Part shown: positions 1 through 8,973 of the stretch, in pieces
How the letters are laid out: the number at the start of each line of letters is the position of its first letter
How positions within the stretch are numbered: position 1 is the stretch's first letter
Notes under the pieces: generated by a model
What the model was told of the DNA's origin: nothing
The model's database searches: none
The model's input: the letters and a program-made list of their open reading frames with translations, nothing else
Translations under genes and position numbers: made by a program
Assembly: GCF_018398425.1 (NCBI RefSeq)
Contig: NZ_JADPMV010000001.1
Coordinates: 2,046,001-2,110,000 of the forward strand
Direction of reading: 5' to 3'
DNA: 64,000 bases
From: Pseudomonas lalucatii
GTDB taxonomy: Bacteria; Pseudomonadota; Gammaproteobacteria; Pseudomonadales; Pseudomonadaceae

Positions 1-820
<820 letters not shown>

Positions 821-852
821 GGCCGCCGGTCTTCCGCGGCCGGCCGGCGCGC

Positions 853-1146
853 TCAGGGCGCGCAGCCCTCGACTATGATCACCTCGACGACCGCCGCGCC
901 CTGGCGGTGGCCACAGGCCTCCTGGTACTCCGGCGAGTTGTAGCAGGCCAGGGCCTGCTCGTAGGAAGCGAACTCGATGACCACGTTGCGCGGCGGCGTC
1001 GCCCGCCCCTCCAGGGCCTGGGCGCGACCGCCGCGGGCGAGGAAGGTGGCGCCGTACTTGGCGAACGCCGCCGGCGCCCGTCGGGTGTATTCGCCGTACT
1101 GCTCGGGGTCCGTCACCTCGACATGGGCGATCCAGTAAGCCTTCAT
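853..1146 (-). CDS. DUF1330 domain-containing protein
   Basis: This 97-residue protein has the DUF1330 pattern: it opens with MKAYWIAHVEVTDPEQYGEY, has a central RNVVIEFASYEQALACYNS segment and ends with a beta strand near EVIIVEG. The family has a small ferredoxin-like dimeric alpha+beta fold and no established general function. A GGAGG ribosome site precedes the ATG. It is divergent from ribBA, and the palindrome at 1177-1192 lies between the two starts, so both are probably controlled by the same regulator. A role in handling a product or intermediate of the nearby flavin monooxygenase is possible but unproven. Confidence 0.85.
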   Translation of the reverse strand: MKAYWIAHVEVTDPEQYGEYTRRAPAAFAKYGATFLARGGRAQALEGRATPPRNVVIEFASYEQALACYNSPEYQEACGHRQGAAVVEVIIVEGCAP

Positions 1147-1176
1147 CCTGCCTCCGCTATTCGTCAGTTATGCGTA

Positions 1177-1192
1177 TTATGGTATACCATAA
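1177..1192. promoter_or_regulatory. Operator A: perfect 16-bp palindrome TTATGGTATACCATAA
   Basis: This perfect inverted repeat is centred on GGTATACC, between the divergent starts of the DUF1330 gene (1146) and ribBA (1240). The same core recurs at 2562-2569, 5253-5260 and 6589-6596, each time just upstream of a gene in the flavin monooxygenase block. The shape fits the operators of FCD-type GntR regulators, one of which ends at base 252. Binding by that regulator is inferred. Confidence 0.7.
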
Positions 1193-1239
1193 AACCTGAT
1201 ATACATCTTCCCCCGATCGCAACCCCCGAGAGCACCGGC

Positions 1240-2349
1240 ATGGCATTCAACAGCATCGAAGAAATCATCGAAGACTACCGCCAGGGCAAGATGGTCCTGC
1301 TGGTCGACGACGAAGACCGCGAGAACGAGGGCGACCTGCTGCTGGCCGCGGAGCGCTGCACGCCGGAAGCGATCAACTTCATGGCCCGCGAGGCCCGCGG
1401 CCTGATCTGCCTGACCCTGACCGACGAGCACTGCCAGCGCCTCGGCCTGGAGCAGATGGTGCCGAGCAACGGCAGCGCCTTCTCCACCGCCTTCACCATC
1501 TCCATCGAGGCCGCCACGGGGGTGACCACCGGCATCTCCGCCGCCGACCGCGCCCGCACCGTGCTGGCCGCCGTGGCCCCGGACGCCAGGGCCGAAGACC
1601 TGGTGCAGCCCGGGCACATCTTCCCCCTGCGCGCCCGCGACGGCGGCGTGCTCAACCGCGCCGGGCACACCGAGGCCGGCTGCGACCTGGCGCGCCTGGC
1701 CGGCTTCAGCCCGGCGTCGGTGATAGTCGAGGTGATGAACGAGGACGGCAGCATGGCCCGTCGCCCCGACCTGGAACAGTTCGCCGCCCGGCACGGCGTC
1801 AAGATCGGCACCATCGCCGACCTGATCCACTACCGGCTGAGCACCGAACACACGGTGACCCGCATCGGCGAGCGCGAACTGCCGACCGTGCATGGCGACT
1901 TCCGCCTGATCACCTACGAGGACCGCATCGAAGGCGGCGTGCACCTGGCCATGGTGATGGGCGAGATCGACCGTGACGAGCCGACCCTGGTGCGCGTGCA
2001 CGTGATCGACCCGCTGCGCGACCTGGTCGGCGCCGAGTACACCGGCCCGCAGAACTGGACGCTCTGGGCCGCGCTGCAGAAGGTCGCCGCGGAAGGCCGC
2101 GGCGTGGTGGTGGTGCTGGCCAACAACGAATCGTCCCAGGCCCTGCTGGAGCGCGTGCCGCAACTGACCCAGCCGCGCCAGCAGTTCAACCGCTCGCAGT
2201 CGCGCATCTATTCCGAGGTCGGCACCGGCGCGCAGATCCTCCAGGACATCGGCGTCGGCAAGCTGCGCCACCTCGGCGCGCCGCTGAAGTACGCCGGCCT
2301 GACCGGCTACGACCTGGAAGTGGTGGAGACCCTCAGCTTCGCCGAATAA
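1240..2349 (+). CDS. ribBA: 3,4-dihydroxy-2-butanone-4-phosphate synthase fused to a degenerate GTP cyclohydrolase II-like domain
   Basis: The 369-residue protein begins at the ATG at 1240. Residues about 1-205 form DHBP synthase, which makes the four-carbon unit of riboflavin from ribulose 5-phosphate. The acidic [10 protein letters not shown] loop and RAGHTEA motif are both intact. The C-terminal half has the GTP cyclohydrolase II fold ([14 protein letters not shown], then [13 protein letters not shown] and [11 protein letters not shown]). It lacks the zinc-binding cysteines that normally form the CDC-type motif between them, so this half is probably not a cyclohydrolase. Such RibB-RibX fusions are known in Pseudomonas. 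A palindromic operator lies 48 bp upstream and the neighbours use flavin, so it looks like an inducible extra source of riboflavin precursor rather than the housekeeping copy (inference). Confidence 0.9.
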   Translation: MAFNSIEEIIEDYRQGKMVLLVDDEDRENEGDLLLAAERCTPEAINFMAREARGLICLTLTDEHCQRLGLEQMVPSNGSAFSTAFTISIEAATGVTTGISAADRARTVLAAVAPDARAEDLVQPGHIFPLRARDGGVLNRAGHTEAGCDLARLAGFSPASVIVEVMNEDGSMARRPDLEQFAARHGVKIGTIADLIHYRLSTEHTVTRIGERELPTVHGDFRLITYEDRIEGGVHLAMVMGEIDRDEPTLVRVHVIDPLRDLVGAEYTGPQNWTLWAALQKVAAEGRGVVVVLANNESSQALLERVPQLTQPRQQFNRSQSRIYSEVGTGAQILQDIGVGKLRHLGAPLKYAGLTGYDLEVVETLSFAE

Positions 2350-2557
2350 GTGCGGCCGGCGCCGCCCAGCCATGCCATCCGTCGAAACGGCGCGGCCGGC
2401 AGGCTGTGCCACGGCCCTCGCCATGCGCACACTTCGCCCCTGGCGCCCGAGGTTGAACGAGGCGCGCAGCAGCACCGCCTCGCCGGACTCGCGCGCCAAC
2501 GCGCGTCGGTCGTCGGCCGGCGCCACGGCCACCGAAAAAGCACTTGCATAGACAATA

Positions 2558-2573
2558 TTACGGTATACCATCA
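2558..2573. promoter_or_regulatory. Operator B: GGTATACC-centred palindrome upstream of the flavin reductase gene
   Basis: TTACGGTATACCATCA matches operator A at 14 of 16 positions and lies 85 bp upstream of the flavin reductase ATG. It sits in the 309-bp gap 2350-2658. The rest of that gap is GC-rich and holds no gene that I can support. Confidence 0.6.
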
Positions 2574-2658
2574 GACATAGATTCGCCGTCAGCCGCCGGC
2601 GACACCAGTCCCGCTCCCGGCGCTGTCGGGGGCAGCATGCCCTGTCGAGGTATCCCAG

Positions 2659-3144
2659 ATGATCGATGCAAGCACCTACAAACACGTCATGGGCTCCTTC
2701 CCCTCCGGCGTCACCGTGATCACCACCCTGGACGATAACGGCGGCATCGTCGGCATGACCGCCAGCGCCTTCAGCTCGCTGTCGATGGACCCGGCGCTGG
2801 TGCTGTTCTGCCCCAACTACAGCTCCGACTCCTACCCGGCGCTGATCAAGCGCCAGCGCTTCGCCATCCACCTGCTGTCGGCCGAGCAGCAGGGCGAGGC
2901 CTATGCCTTCGCCCGCAAGGGCAGCGACAAGGCCCAGGGCATCGAGTGGACCCTCAGCGAGCTGGGCAACCCCATCCTGAGCAAGGCCACGGCGATCATC
3001 GAGTGCGAGCTGTGGCGCGAATACGAGGGCGGCGACCACGCCATCCTGGTCGGCGCGGTACAGAACCTGATCGTGCCGGAGCAGGAGGTGATCCCGATGG
3101 TCTACTGCCGCGGCAAGATGGGCGCCCTGCAAGCCTTCGCCTGA
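2659..3144 (+). CDS. Flavin reductase family protein (NAD(P)H:flavin oxidoreductase)
   Basis: This 161-residue protein belongs to the flavin-reductase-like split-barrel family. The N-terminal SFPSGVTVITT and GMTASAFSSLSMDPALVLFC segments are typical flavin-contacting strands, and the length is right for the small reductase of two-component monooxygenases. Such proteins use NAD(P)H to make free reduced flavin, which diffuses to a partner oxygenase. The likely partner is the luciferase-like monooxygenase at 5401-6444. The two genes flank a convergent chemoreceptor gene and both have a GGTATACC palindrome upstream. It acts in the cytoplasm. Which flavin (FMN or FAD) and which nicotinamide donor it uses cannot be decided here. 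Confidence 0.9.
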   Translation: MIDASTYKHVMGSFPSGVTVITTLDDNGGIVGMTASAFSSLSMDPALVLFCPNYSSDSYPALIKRQRFAIHLLSAEQQGEAYAFARKGSDKAQGIEWTLSELGNPILSKATAIIECELWREYEGGDHAILVGAVQNLIVPEQEVIPMVYCRGKMGALQAFA

Positions 3145-3201
3145 CGCCCCGCGCCGCACTCCGGTCGCCGCCACGGCGACCCTAGCCACCTCCCCTGCAA
3201 T

Positions 3202-3235
3202 CGCCCCGGTCCCGGCACGAATGCCGGATCGGGGC
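3202..3235. terminator. Hairpin between convergent flavin reductase and chemoreceptor genes
   Basis: A GC-rich inverted repeat (CGCCCCGG...CCGGGGCG type, with one small bulge and a CGAA loop) fills the gap between the convergent 3' ends at 3144 and 3244. No clear T tract follows on either strand, so termination here is likely but not certain. Confidence 0.5.
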
Positions 3236-3243
3236 GTGCCCGC

Positions 3244-5190
3244 TCAGGTGCGGAAGCGCTGGACCAGGCCGTTGAGCTCGTCGGACAGGCCGGTAAGCCG
3301 CTGCGCGTCGTCCCGGGTGGAGCCGGCCAGCCTGGCCACCAGCTGCGCGTCACCGTGAATCTGGCTGATGTGCCGGTTGATGTCCTCGGCCACCTGATGT
3401 TGCTCCTCGGCGGCGGTGGCTATCTGGGTGTTCATGTCGCGAATCACGTCCACCGACGCGCGGATCTGCTCGAAGCTGGCGCTCGCCGCGTTGATCGAAC
3501 CGACGCTCTGCTGCGACACGTCCAGGCTGCCGCGCATCTGCACGCCCATCTGCTGGGTGCGCTGGGCCAGCTTGCCGAGCAGGTCGTCGATCTCGCCGGT
3601 GGTGTCGGCGGTGCGCTTGGCCAGGGCGCGCACCTCGTCGGCGACCACGGCGAAGCCGCGCCCCTGCTCGCCGGCCCGCGCCGCCTCGATGGCCGCGTTC
3701 AAGGCCAGCAGGTTGGTCTGCTCGGCGATCGAGCGAATGGTGCCGAGGATCGACTGGATGTCGCCGCTGTCCTGCTCCAGCTGCTGCATGGCGTCGGCGG
3801 ATTGCTCGATCTCCAGGCTGAGCCGGTTGACGTTGCTGACCGCCGCGTCGATCTGCCGCTGGCCGTCATGGGCCTGGCGCTGGCCGTTGTCGGCCGACTC
3901 GGCGGCCTGGCTGCAGGAGCGCGCCACCTCGTTGGCGGTCATGACCATCTCATGGAAGGCGGTGGAGACCATGTCCACCGCCTCGCGCTGGCGCCCGGCG
4001 GCCTCGGCCATTTCCGCGGCCACCGCGCTGGAACTGCCGGAGGCGCGGTGGATCTGCACCGCCGCCTCGCCGATGCGCCGGATCAGCTGGCGGATGGCGC
4101 CGAGGAACTGATTGAACCAACCGGCCAGTTGCGCGGTTTCGTCGCGCCCGCGCACCGTCAGGCTGCCGGTCAGGTCGCCCTCGCCCTGGGCGATGCTCTC
4201 CAGGCCGCCGGTCACCGCGCGGATCGGCCGCACGATCAGCCCGGCGAACCAGGCGCCGACGCCGGCGAACAACAGCGCCAGCAGCAGCGCGATGCCGGCG
4301 ATCATCCAGGTCAGGCGGCTGGCGGCGCTCATCACCTCGCTCTCGCGCACCAGGCCGACGAAGCGCCAGCCCAGCTGTTCGGACGGCCAGACGTGGGCCA
4401 TGTAGCGCTCGCCGTCCAGCTCCACCTCCACCAGGCCCCTGGCGGCGCTGCCGAGCCGGGCGTAGGCCTCGCCCAGCGCCTCCAGCGGCTTGAAGTTGTG
4501 CCCCGGCTCGCTCGGGTCCACCAGCACGGTGCCGTTGTGTTCCATGAGCATCAGATAGCCGCTGTCGCCGAGCTTGATCTGCTTGACGATGTCGGTCAGC
4601 TGCTGCAGCGACACGTCGATGTTCACCACCCCGCCCGGGCTGCCCAGGCGATTGGCGAAGCTGCGCACGGTGCTGACCAGCACCACGTCGTCAGCCGCCC
4701 AGTAATAGGCCTCGGTGCGCTGGGTCTGTCCCGGCTGGGCCAGCGCTCGCCGGTACCAGGGGCGCGTGCGCGGATCGTAGTTGCTCAGGTTCGGGTCGCC
4801 GGGCCAGAACACGTAGCCACCCTCGCGGGTACCCAGCGACAGGTAGGCATAGGCCGGATGGCTGGCGGCCAGGCCGGCGAACAGCTCGAACAGGCGCCGG
4901 TCCTGCGCGCCCATCGGCGTGGCGGCCGCGTCTGGCGCGACATAGCTTTTCAGCGCGCCGTCGATGGCCTGCAGCTGCGGATGGCTGGCGAGAAACTCGA
5001 CGTTCTGGCTGATGCCCTGGAAGAACAGCTGCATGGCATTGTCGACCTGACGTATCTCCCGGCCACTGCTGTCGAGGAAGCCTGCACGCGCCTCGCTGCG
5101 CAGGTTGAGCACGATCAGCACGGCGACCAGGACGATCGGTACGCAGGCGATGACCGCGAAGGCCAGGGTGAGTTTTTGCTTGATGTTCAT
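3244..5190 (-). CDS. Methyl-accepting chemotaxis protein with dCache sensor domain
   Basis: This 648-residue chemoreceptor has a TM helix at about 8-30, a large periplasmic double-Cache domain (about 40-285), a second TM at about 290-312, HAMP and a cytoplasmic signalling hairpin with the conserved tip [19 protein letters not shown]. The sensor contains Y138, R143, W145, Y146 and, 46 residues later, D192. These match the R.WY...D signature of dCache domains that bind amino acids or amines through the amino group. There is no C-terminal CheR-docking pentapeptide. It is divergent from the monooxygenase gene with operator C between them, so it may steer cells toward the compound this cluster processes (inference). 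Confidence 0.92.
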   Translation of the reverse strand: MNIKQKLTLAFAVIACVPIVLVAVLIVLNLRSEARAGFLDSSGREIRQVDNAMQLFFQGISQNVEFLASHPQLQAIDGALKSYVAPDAAATPMGAQDRRLFELFAGLAASHPAYAYLSLGTREGGYVFWPGDPNLSNYDPRTRPWYRRALAQPGQTQRTEAYYWAADDVVLVSTVRSFANRLGSPGGVVNIDVSLQQLTDIVKQIKLGDSGYLMLMEHNGTVLVDPSEPGHNFKPLEALGEAYARLGSAARGLVEVELDGERYMAHVWPSEQLGWRFVGLVRESEVMSAASRLTWMIAGIALLLALLFAGVGAWFAGLIVRPIRAVTGGLESIAQGEGDLTGSLTVRGRDETAQLAGWFNQFLGAIRQLIRRIGEAAVQIHRASGSSSAVAAEMAEAAGRQREAVDMVSTAFHEMVMTANEVARSCSQAAESADNGQRQAHDGQRQIDAAVSNVNRLSLEIEQSADAMQQLEQDSGDIQSILGTIRSIAEQTNLLALNAAIEAARAGEQGRGFAVVADEVRALAKRTADTTGEIDDLLGKLAQRTQQMGVQMRGSLDVSQQSVGSINAASASFEQIRASVDVIRDMNTQIATAAEEQHQVAEDINRHISQIHGDAQLVARLAGSTRDDAQRLTGLSDELNGLVQRFRT

Positions 5191-5248
5191 CCTCTATCCT
5201 TGTTCTGAGGGGGACCGATGGGCAGAAAGATTTTGCGGATATCCCGTA

Positions 5249-5264
5249 TTATGGTATACCAATA
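5249..5264. promoter_or_regulatory. Operator C: GGTATACC palindrome between divergent chemoreceptor and monooxygenase genes
   Basis: TTATGGTATACCAATA shares its first 13 bases with operator A. The symmetry extends outward as GTATTAT (5246-5252) and ATAATAC (5262-5268), with one extra base between core and right arm. It lies 59 bp from the chemoreceptor start (5190) and 137 bp from the monooxygenase start (5401), so it can control both directions. Confidence 0.65.
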
Positions 5265-5400
5265 ATACGCGAGATGCGCCGCCCTGCGCGTGGCCGCCGG
5301 CCATCGCCGCAGACCCACATCGATGCAGCGCCCAGCGCGCTAAACCCCCACGGCCAAGCCAGTGTCGAGGCCGACTACACCCAGGTTCGAGGTAAGCGTC

Positions 5401-6444
5401 ATGAAGTTTTCTTTGTTCGTGCACATGGAGCGCTACGACGAGCAGATCAGCCATCGTCAACTGTTCGAGAATCTCACCGAACTGACCCTGATGGCCGAGG
5501 CCGGCGGTTTCAGCACCGTCTGGATCGGCGAACACCACGCGATGGAATACACCATCTCGCCGAGCCCCATGCCGCTGCTGTCCTACCTGGCGGCCAAGAC
5601 CAGCACCATCCGCCTCGGCGCCGGCACCATCATCGCGCCGTTCTGGCACCCCATCCGCGTCGCCGGCGAATGCGCCCTGCTCGACGTGATCAGCAACGGC
5701 CGCATGGAAGTGGGCCTGGCCCGCGGCGCCTACCAGTACGAATTCGACCGCATGGCCGGCGGCATGCCGGCCTCCTCCGGCGGCCAGCACCTGCGCGAGA
5801 TGGTCCCGGTGGTCAAGGCCCTGTGGCAGGGCGACTACGCCCACGACGGCGAGATCTGGAAGTTCCCCACCGCCACCTCCTCGCCCAAGCCGCTCCAGCA
5901 GCCCGGCCCGCCGGTATGGATCGCCGCGCGCGACCCCGACTCGCACAACTTCGCGGTGAAGCACGGCTGCAACGTGATGGTCACCCCGCTGATGAAGGGC
6001 GACGAGGAAGTGGTCGACCTGATGAACAAGTTCGAAACCGCCCTGGCCAACAACCCGGAGGTGCCGCGCCCGCAACTGATGGTGCTGCGCCACACCCACG
6101 TGCACAGCCCAGAAGACAGCGAAGGCTGGAGGGTTGGCGCCCAGGCCATCTCGCGCTTCTACCGCACCTTCGACGCCTGGTTCGGCAACAAGCAGACCCC
6201 GGTCAACGGCCTGCTGGCGCCGAGTCCGGAGGAGAAGTTCAAGGAGCGCCCGGAGTTCGAGCTGGAGAACATCCACAAGAACACCATGATCGGCACGCCC
6301 GAGCAGATCATCGCGCGCATCCGCCATTACCAGGAGCTGGGCGTCGACGAGTTCAGCTTCTGGGCCGACAACGGCCTGTCCCACGAGGAAAAGAAGCAGT
6401 CCCTGGCGCTGTTCATCCAGCACGTGGTGCCGGCCTTCCGCTGA
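5401..6444 (+). CDS. LLM-class (bacterial luciferase-like) flavin-dependent monooxygenase
   Basis: The 347-residue protein starts at the ATG at 5401 behind a GAGGTAAG ribosome site. It has the luciferase-like TIM-barrel features: FENLTELTLMAEAGGFSTVWIGEHH near the N-terminus, an IRLGAGTIIAPFWHPIRVA strand, SNGRMEVGLARGAYQYEF, and a C-terminal MIGTPEQIIARIRHYQELGVDEF. Enzymes of this class use reduced flavin and O2 to oxidise or cleave substrates such as amines, sulfonates or N-heterocycles. The reduced flavin probably comes from the reductase at 2659-3144. An operator precedes it and a strong terminator follows at 6469. The substrate is unknown; the amine-type chemoreceptor and polyamine-type binding protein beside it hint at a nitrogen compound (inference). 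Confidence 0.9.
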   Translation: MKFSLFVHMERYDEQISHRQLFENLTELTLMAEAGGFSTVWIGEHHAMEYTISPSPMPLLSYLAAKTSTIRLGAGTIIAPFWHPIRVAGECALLDVISNGRMEVGLARGAYQYEFDRMAGGMPASSGGQHLREMVPVVKALWQGDYAHDGEIWKFPTATSSPKPLQQPGPPVWIAARDPDSHNFAVKHGCNVMVTPLMKGDEEVVDLMNKFETALANNPEVPRPQLMVLRHTHVHSPEDSEGWRVGAQAISRFYRTFDAWFGNKQTPVNGLLAPSPEEKFKERPEFELENIHKNTMIGTPEQIIARIRHYQELGVDEFSFWADNGLSHEEKKQSLALFIQHVVPAFR

Positions 6445-6468
6445 GCCCCAGCTGAGCAGCACAGAAAA

Positions 6469-6496
6469 GCCGGATCAGCGATGATCCGGCTTTTTT
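6469..6496 (+). terminator. Rho-independent terminator of the monooxygenase gene
   Basis: A perfect 9-bp stem (GCCGGATCA / TGATCCGGC) with a GCGA loop is followed by six T, 24 bp after the monooxygenase stop codon. This is the clearest intrinsic terminator in the window. Confidence 0.9.
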
Positions 6497-6584
6497 CGTT
6501 CAGCCGCGGGGATGTGCATCCGCGACAGGATGCTAATAACCAGATCGCATAAATGTGCGGCCGATCTAGGCACGGCACTCGGCA

Positions 6585-6600
6585 TACTGGTATACCGAAT
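6585..6600. promoter_or_regulatory. Operator D: weaker GGTATACC site upstream of the periplasmic binding protein gene
   Basis: The 8-bp core GGTATACC (6589-6596) is intact but the outer arms diverge from operators A-C. It sits 59 bp upstream of the ATG at 6660. Its placement matches the other three sites, so membership in the same regulon is likely but less certain. Confidence 0.5.
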
Positions 6601-6659
6601 CCCACAACTACAACACGCGCCATCCGTGGATGGCCGCGCAACACGAGTAGGGAGTGGTT

Positions 6660-7676
6660 ATGGGGTTGGCAAGGCCGGTGGTCGTCCTGTTGGGCGCCTT
6701 GTGGATGGCAGTTCAAGTCGCGCAGGCCCAGGAGAGCCTGACGTTCGTCAGCTGGGGCGGTTCGACCCAGGCCGCCCAGCAGAAGGCCTGGGCGGAGCCC
6801 TTCAGCCGCGCCACCGGCATCGCCGTGAAACAGGCCGGGCCCACCGACTACGCCGCCTTCAAGGCCATGGTCGAGAGCGGCGAAGTGATCTGGGACGTGG
6901 TCGACGTCGAGCCCGACTTCGCCCTGCGCGCCGGTCGCGAAGGCCTGCTCGAGCCCATGGATTTCAAGCTGATCGCCCAGCCGCAGATCGACCCGCGCTT
7001 CGTCACCCTGTACGCCGTGGGCTCCTTCTACTTCTCCTTCGTCCTCGGCTACAACAGCGAGCGCCTGGCGGCGGCGCCGCAAGGCTGGGCCGCGCTGTTC
7101 GACACGGCCAACTTCCCCGGCAAGCGCGCGCTGTACAAGTGGCCGAGCCCCGGGGTGCTGGAGATGGCACTGCTGGCCGACGGCGTCGCCGCCGAGCACC
7201 TCTACCCGCTGGACCTGGATCGCGCCTTCGCCAAGCTCGAGCGCATCAAGGCCGATATCCGCTGGTGGGACAGCGGCGAGGAATCCCAGCGCCTGCTGAC
7301 CTCCGGCGAGGCCAGCCTGGGCATGTTCTGGAACGGCCGGGTCAACGCCCTGCAGCAGAGCAGCACGACGATCGGCATCGGCTGGCGGCAGAACCTGGTC
7401 AGCGGCGACTTCCTGGTGATCCCCCGCGGCGCCAAGAACGCCGCGGCCGCCAAGCGCTTTCTCGGCTTCGCCAGCAGCCCCCAGGCCCAGGCCGACTTCG
7501 CCATGCTCAGCGGCTATGCGCCGGTCAACCTGGAGAGTACGAGCAAGGTGCCGGCGGTGCTCGCCGACAGCCTGCCCAGCGCCCACGGCGACAGCCAGGT
7601 GACCCTGGACTTCAAGTACTGGAGCAAGCACGGCGAGGCCATCGCCGAACGCTGGTACGCCTGGCAGCGCCAGTAA
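6660..7676 (+). CDS. Periplasmic substrate-binding protein of the polyamine (PotD/PotF-like) ABC family
   Basis: I chose the ATG at 6660 because GGAG lies 5 bp upstream; a GTG two codons earlier is possible. The 338-residue product has a signal peptide ending near AQA (residue about 22), then a typical SBP family 8 start (LTFVSWGGSTQAAQQKAW) and IWDVVDVEPDFALRAG. The C-terminus has the usual GDFLVIPRGAKN and KRFLGFASSPQAQADF segments. The family binds spermidine, putrescine or related cations. No permease or ATPase gene follows, so it must serve a transporter encoded elsewhere, perhaps left of the window, or act as a sensor. Operator D links it to the flavin cluster. Confidence 0.85.
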   Translation: MGLARPVVVLLGALWMAVQVAQAQESLTFVSWGGSTQAAQQKAWAEPFSRATGIAVKQAGPTDYAAFKAMVESGEVIWDVVDVEPDFALRAGREGLLEPMDFKLIAQPQIDPRFVTLYAVGSFYFSFVLGYNSERLAAAPQGWAALFDTANFPGKRALYKWPSPGVLEMALLADGVAAEHLYPLDLDRAFAKLERIKADIRWWDSGEESQRLLTSGEASLGMFWNGRVNALQQSSTTIGIGWRQNLVSGDFLVIPRGAKNAAAAKRFLGFASSPQAQADFAMLSGYAPVNLESTSKVPAVLADSLPSAHGDSQVTLDFKYWSKHGEAIAERWYAWQRQ

Positions 7677-7699
7677 GGCCACGCAGGCGGCTGCGGCGC

Positions 7700-7733
7700 A
7701 AAAAAAAAAAGCGGCCCCCAAGCTCGGGGCCGC
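7700..7733 (-). terminator. Intrinsic terminator pointing left, with no recognised gene feeding it
   Basis: A perfect 8-bp GC stem (GCGGCCCC / GGGGCCGC, 7711-7733) is flanked on its left by eleven A. Read on the minus strand this is a strong stem followed by a U tract. No minus-strand gene is recognisable in 7734-7911, so a short transcript or small RNA may end here. On the plus strand it has no T tract. Confidence 0.6.
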
Positions 7734-7911
7734 CCTCAATCATGGAGTTGCTTACATCCGCTGGCCGCGATGACGGGCGGCCGCAGTCATTGGATTGCCG
7801 TTGCCGGCGCGCGGTCACACCCGGTCCTCCGCGGCCCTGGGCAGGGTGCTGGCAGCGCTCAGGAGGCCATGAAACAATGCCCGTCCAGCCGACCGTCACC
7901 GCCGGAGCCCC

Positions 7912-8217
7912 ATGGACCTCGCCGAACTCACCGCCCGCCTGCACGCCATCCGCGACCGCAACGACTGGCGGCAATTCCACAGCCCGAAGAACCTGGCCAT
8001 GGCCGCCAGCGTGGAGATGGCCGAGCTGGTGGAGATCTTCCAGTGGCTGAGCGAGGCGCAGTCACGCCAGTTGCCCCCCGCGCAACTGGCGCACGCCGGC
8101 CAGGAGGTCGGCGACATCGTCCTCTACCTGCTGCTGTTGTGCAGCGAGCTGGGCATCGACCTGGAGCAGGCGGTGCGCGCCAAGCTGGCCGACAGCGAAC
8201 GGCGCTTCGGCCGATGA
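7912..8217 (+). CDS. MazG-like nucleotide pyrophosphohydrolase
   Basis: This 101-residue protein matches the short all-alpha MazG-like (RS21-C6/dCTPase) family. It has RNDWRQFHSPKNLAMAASVE, then MAELVEIFQWL, and later QEVGDIVLYLLLLCSELGID, which supply the E..E and E..D metal-binding residues. Members hydrolyse noncanonical or surplus (d)NTPs to monophosphates. The ATG at 7912 is used. The stop codon overlaps the start of cmoM (ATGA), so the two are translationally coupled. A substrate cannot be assigned. The family call is firm. Confidence 0.88.
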   Translation: MDLAELTARLHAIRDRNDWRQFHSPKNLAMAASVEMAELVEIFQWLSEAQSRQLPPAQLAHAGQEVGDIVLYLLLLCSELGIDLEQAVRAKLADSERRFGR

Positions 8218-8963
8218 AGGACCGGCACTTCGACGAACTGGCCACCCGTTTCGCCGAGAAGATCTACGGCGGCGCCAAGGGCGCGATCCGCCTGGCGGTG
8301 CTCCAGGCCGACCTGGCCGAGGCCCTGCCGGACCGCCCGCTGCGGGTGCTGGACATCGGCGCCGGCCTCGGCCACATGGCGCTGTGGCTGGCCGGCCGCG
8401 GCCACCTGGTGACCCTGGCCGAGCCGGCCGCGCCCATGCTCGAAGGGGCCCGCGCGCGCTTCGCCGGCGCCGGCCAGCCGGCCACCTTCATCCAGGCGCC
8501 CTGGCAGGAGCTGCTCGGCCAGCTCAACCAGCCCTATGACCTGGTGGTCTGCCACGCGGTGCTGGAATGGCTGGCCGAGCCCCAGGCCATACTGCCGGTG
8601 CTGCACCAGCTCACCGCGCCGGGAGGCTGGCTGTCGCTGGCCTTCTACAACAAGGACGCGCTGATCTACCGCAACCTGCTCAAGGGCCACTTCCGCAAGC
8701 TGCGCAAGGCCGAGTTCGCCGGCGAGAAGCGCAGCCTGACGCCGCAGCGCCCGCTCGACCCGCGCGAGCTGGCGACGCAACTCGACGCACTCTGGCGGGT
8801 CGAAAGCCAGAGTGGCGTGCGGGTCTTCCACGACTACATGGCACCGGAATTCCAGGCCAAGGCCGAGCCGATCGACCTGCTGGAGATGGAGCTGGCCTAC
8901 CGCCGCCACCCGAGTTTCGCCGGTGTGGGCCGCTACCTGCACTGGATCTGCCGCCCGCGCTGA
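8214..8963 (+). CDS. cmoM: tRNA uridine-34 5-oxyacetate methyltransferase CmoM
   Basis: The 249-residue protein is a class I SAM-dependent methyltransferase and aligns by memory with E. coli CmoM (SmtA). It starts with DRHFDELATRFAEKIYGGAK, has the SAM motif LRVLDIGAGLGHMALWLA, and the family-typical CHAVLEWLAEPQ, LSLAFYNKDALIYRNLL and GVRVFHDYM. CmoM methylates 5-carboxymethoxyuridine at tRNA position 34 to the methyl ester. The start overlaps the stop of the MazG-like gene by 4 bp. Two lipoprotein genes follow in the same direction. Confidence 0.92.
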   Translation: MKDRHFDELATRFAEKIYGGAKGAIRLAVLQADLAEALPDRPLRVLDIGAGLGHMALWLAGRGHLVTLAEPAAPMLEGARARFAGAGQPATFIQAPWQELLGQLNQPYDLVVCHAVLEWLAEPQAILPVLHQLTAPGGWLSLAFYNKDALIYRNLLKGHFRKLRKAEFAGEKRSLTPQRPLDPRELATQLDALWRVESQSGVRVFHDYMAPEFQAKAEPIDLLEMELAYRRHPSFAGVGRYLHWICRPR

Positions 8964-8973
8964 GAGAGGGACG

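Noticed and set aside
1860..2349. Active GTP cyclohydrolase II domain in the ribBA product
   Set aside because: The fold is visible but the zinc-binding cysteines are missing, so I describe it as degenerate rather than bifunctional.
3355..5208. Long plus-strand frame opposite the first chemoreceptor gene
   Set aside because: Shadow of the minus-strand gene, which has a complete receptor domain order. The plus product is compositionally biased and unrecognisable. The same applies to 15447-17699 and to 39117-40736 on the minus strand.
7612..7980. Minus-strand frame of 122 codons across the orphan terminator
   Set aside because: It runs through the hairpin and into flanking genes on the opposite strand, and has no recognisable domain or ribosome site.
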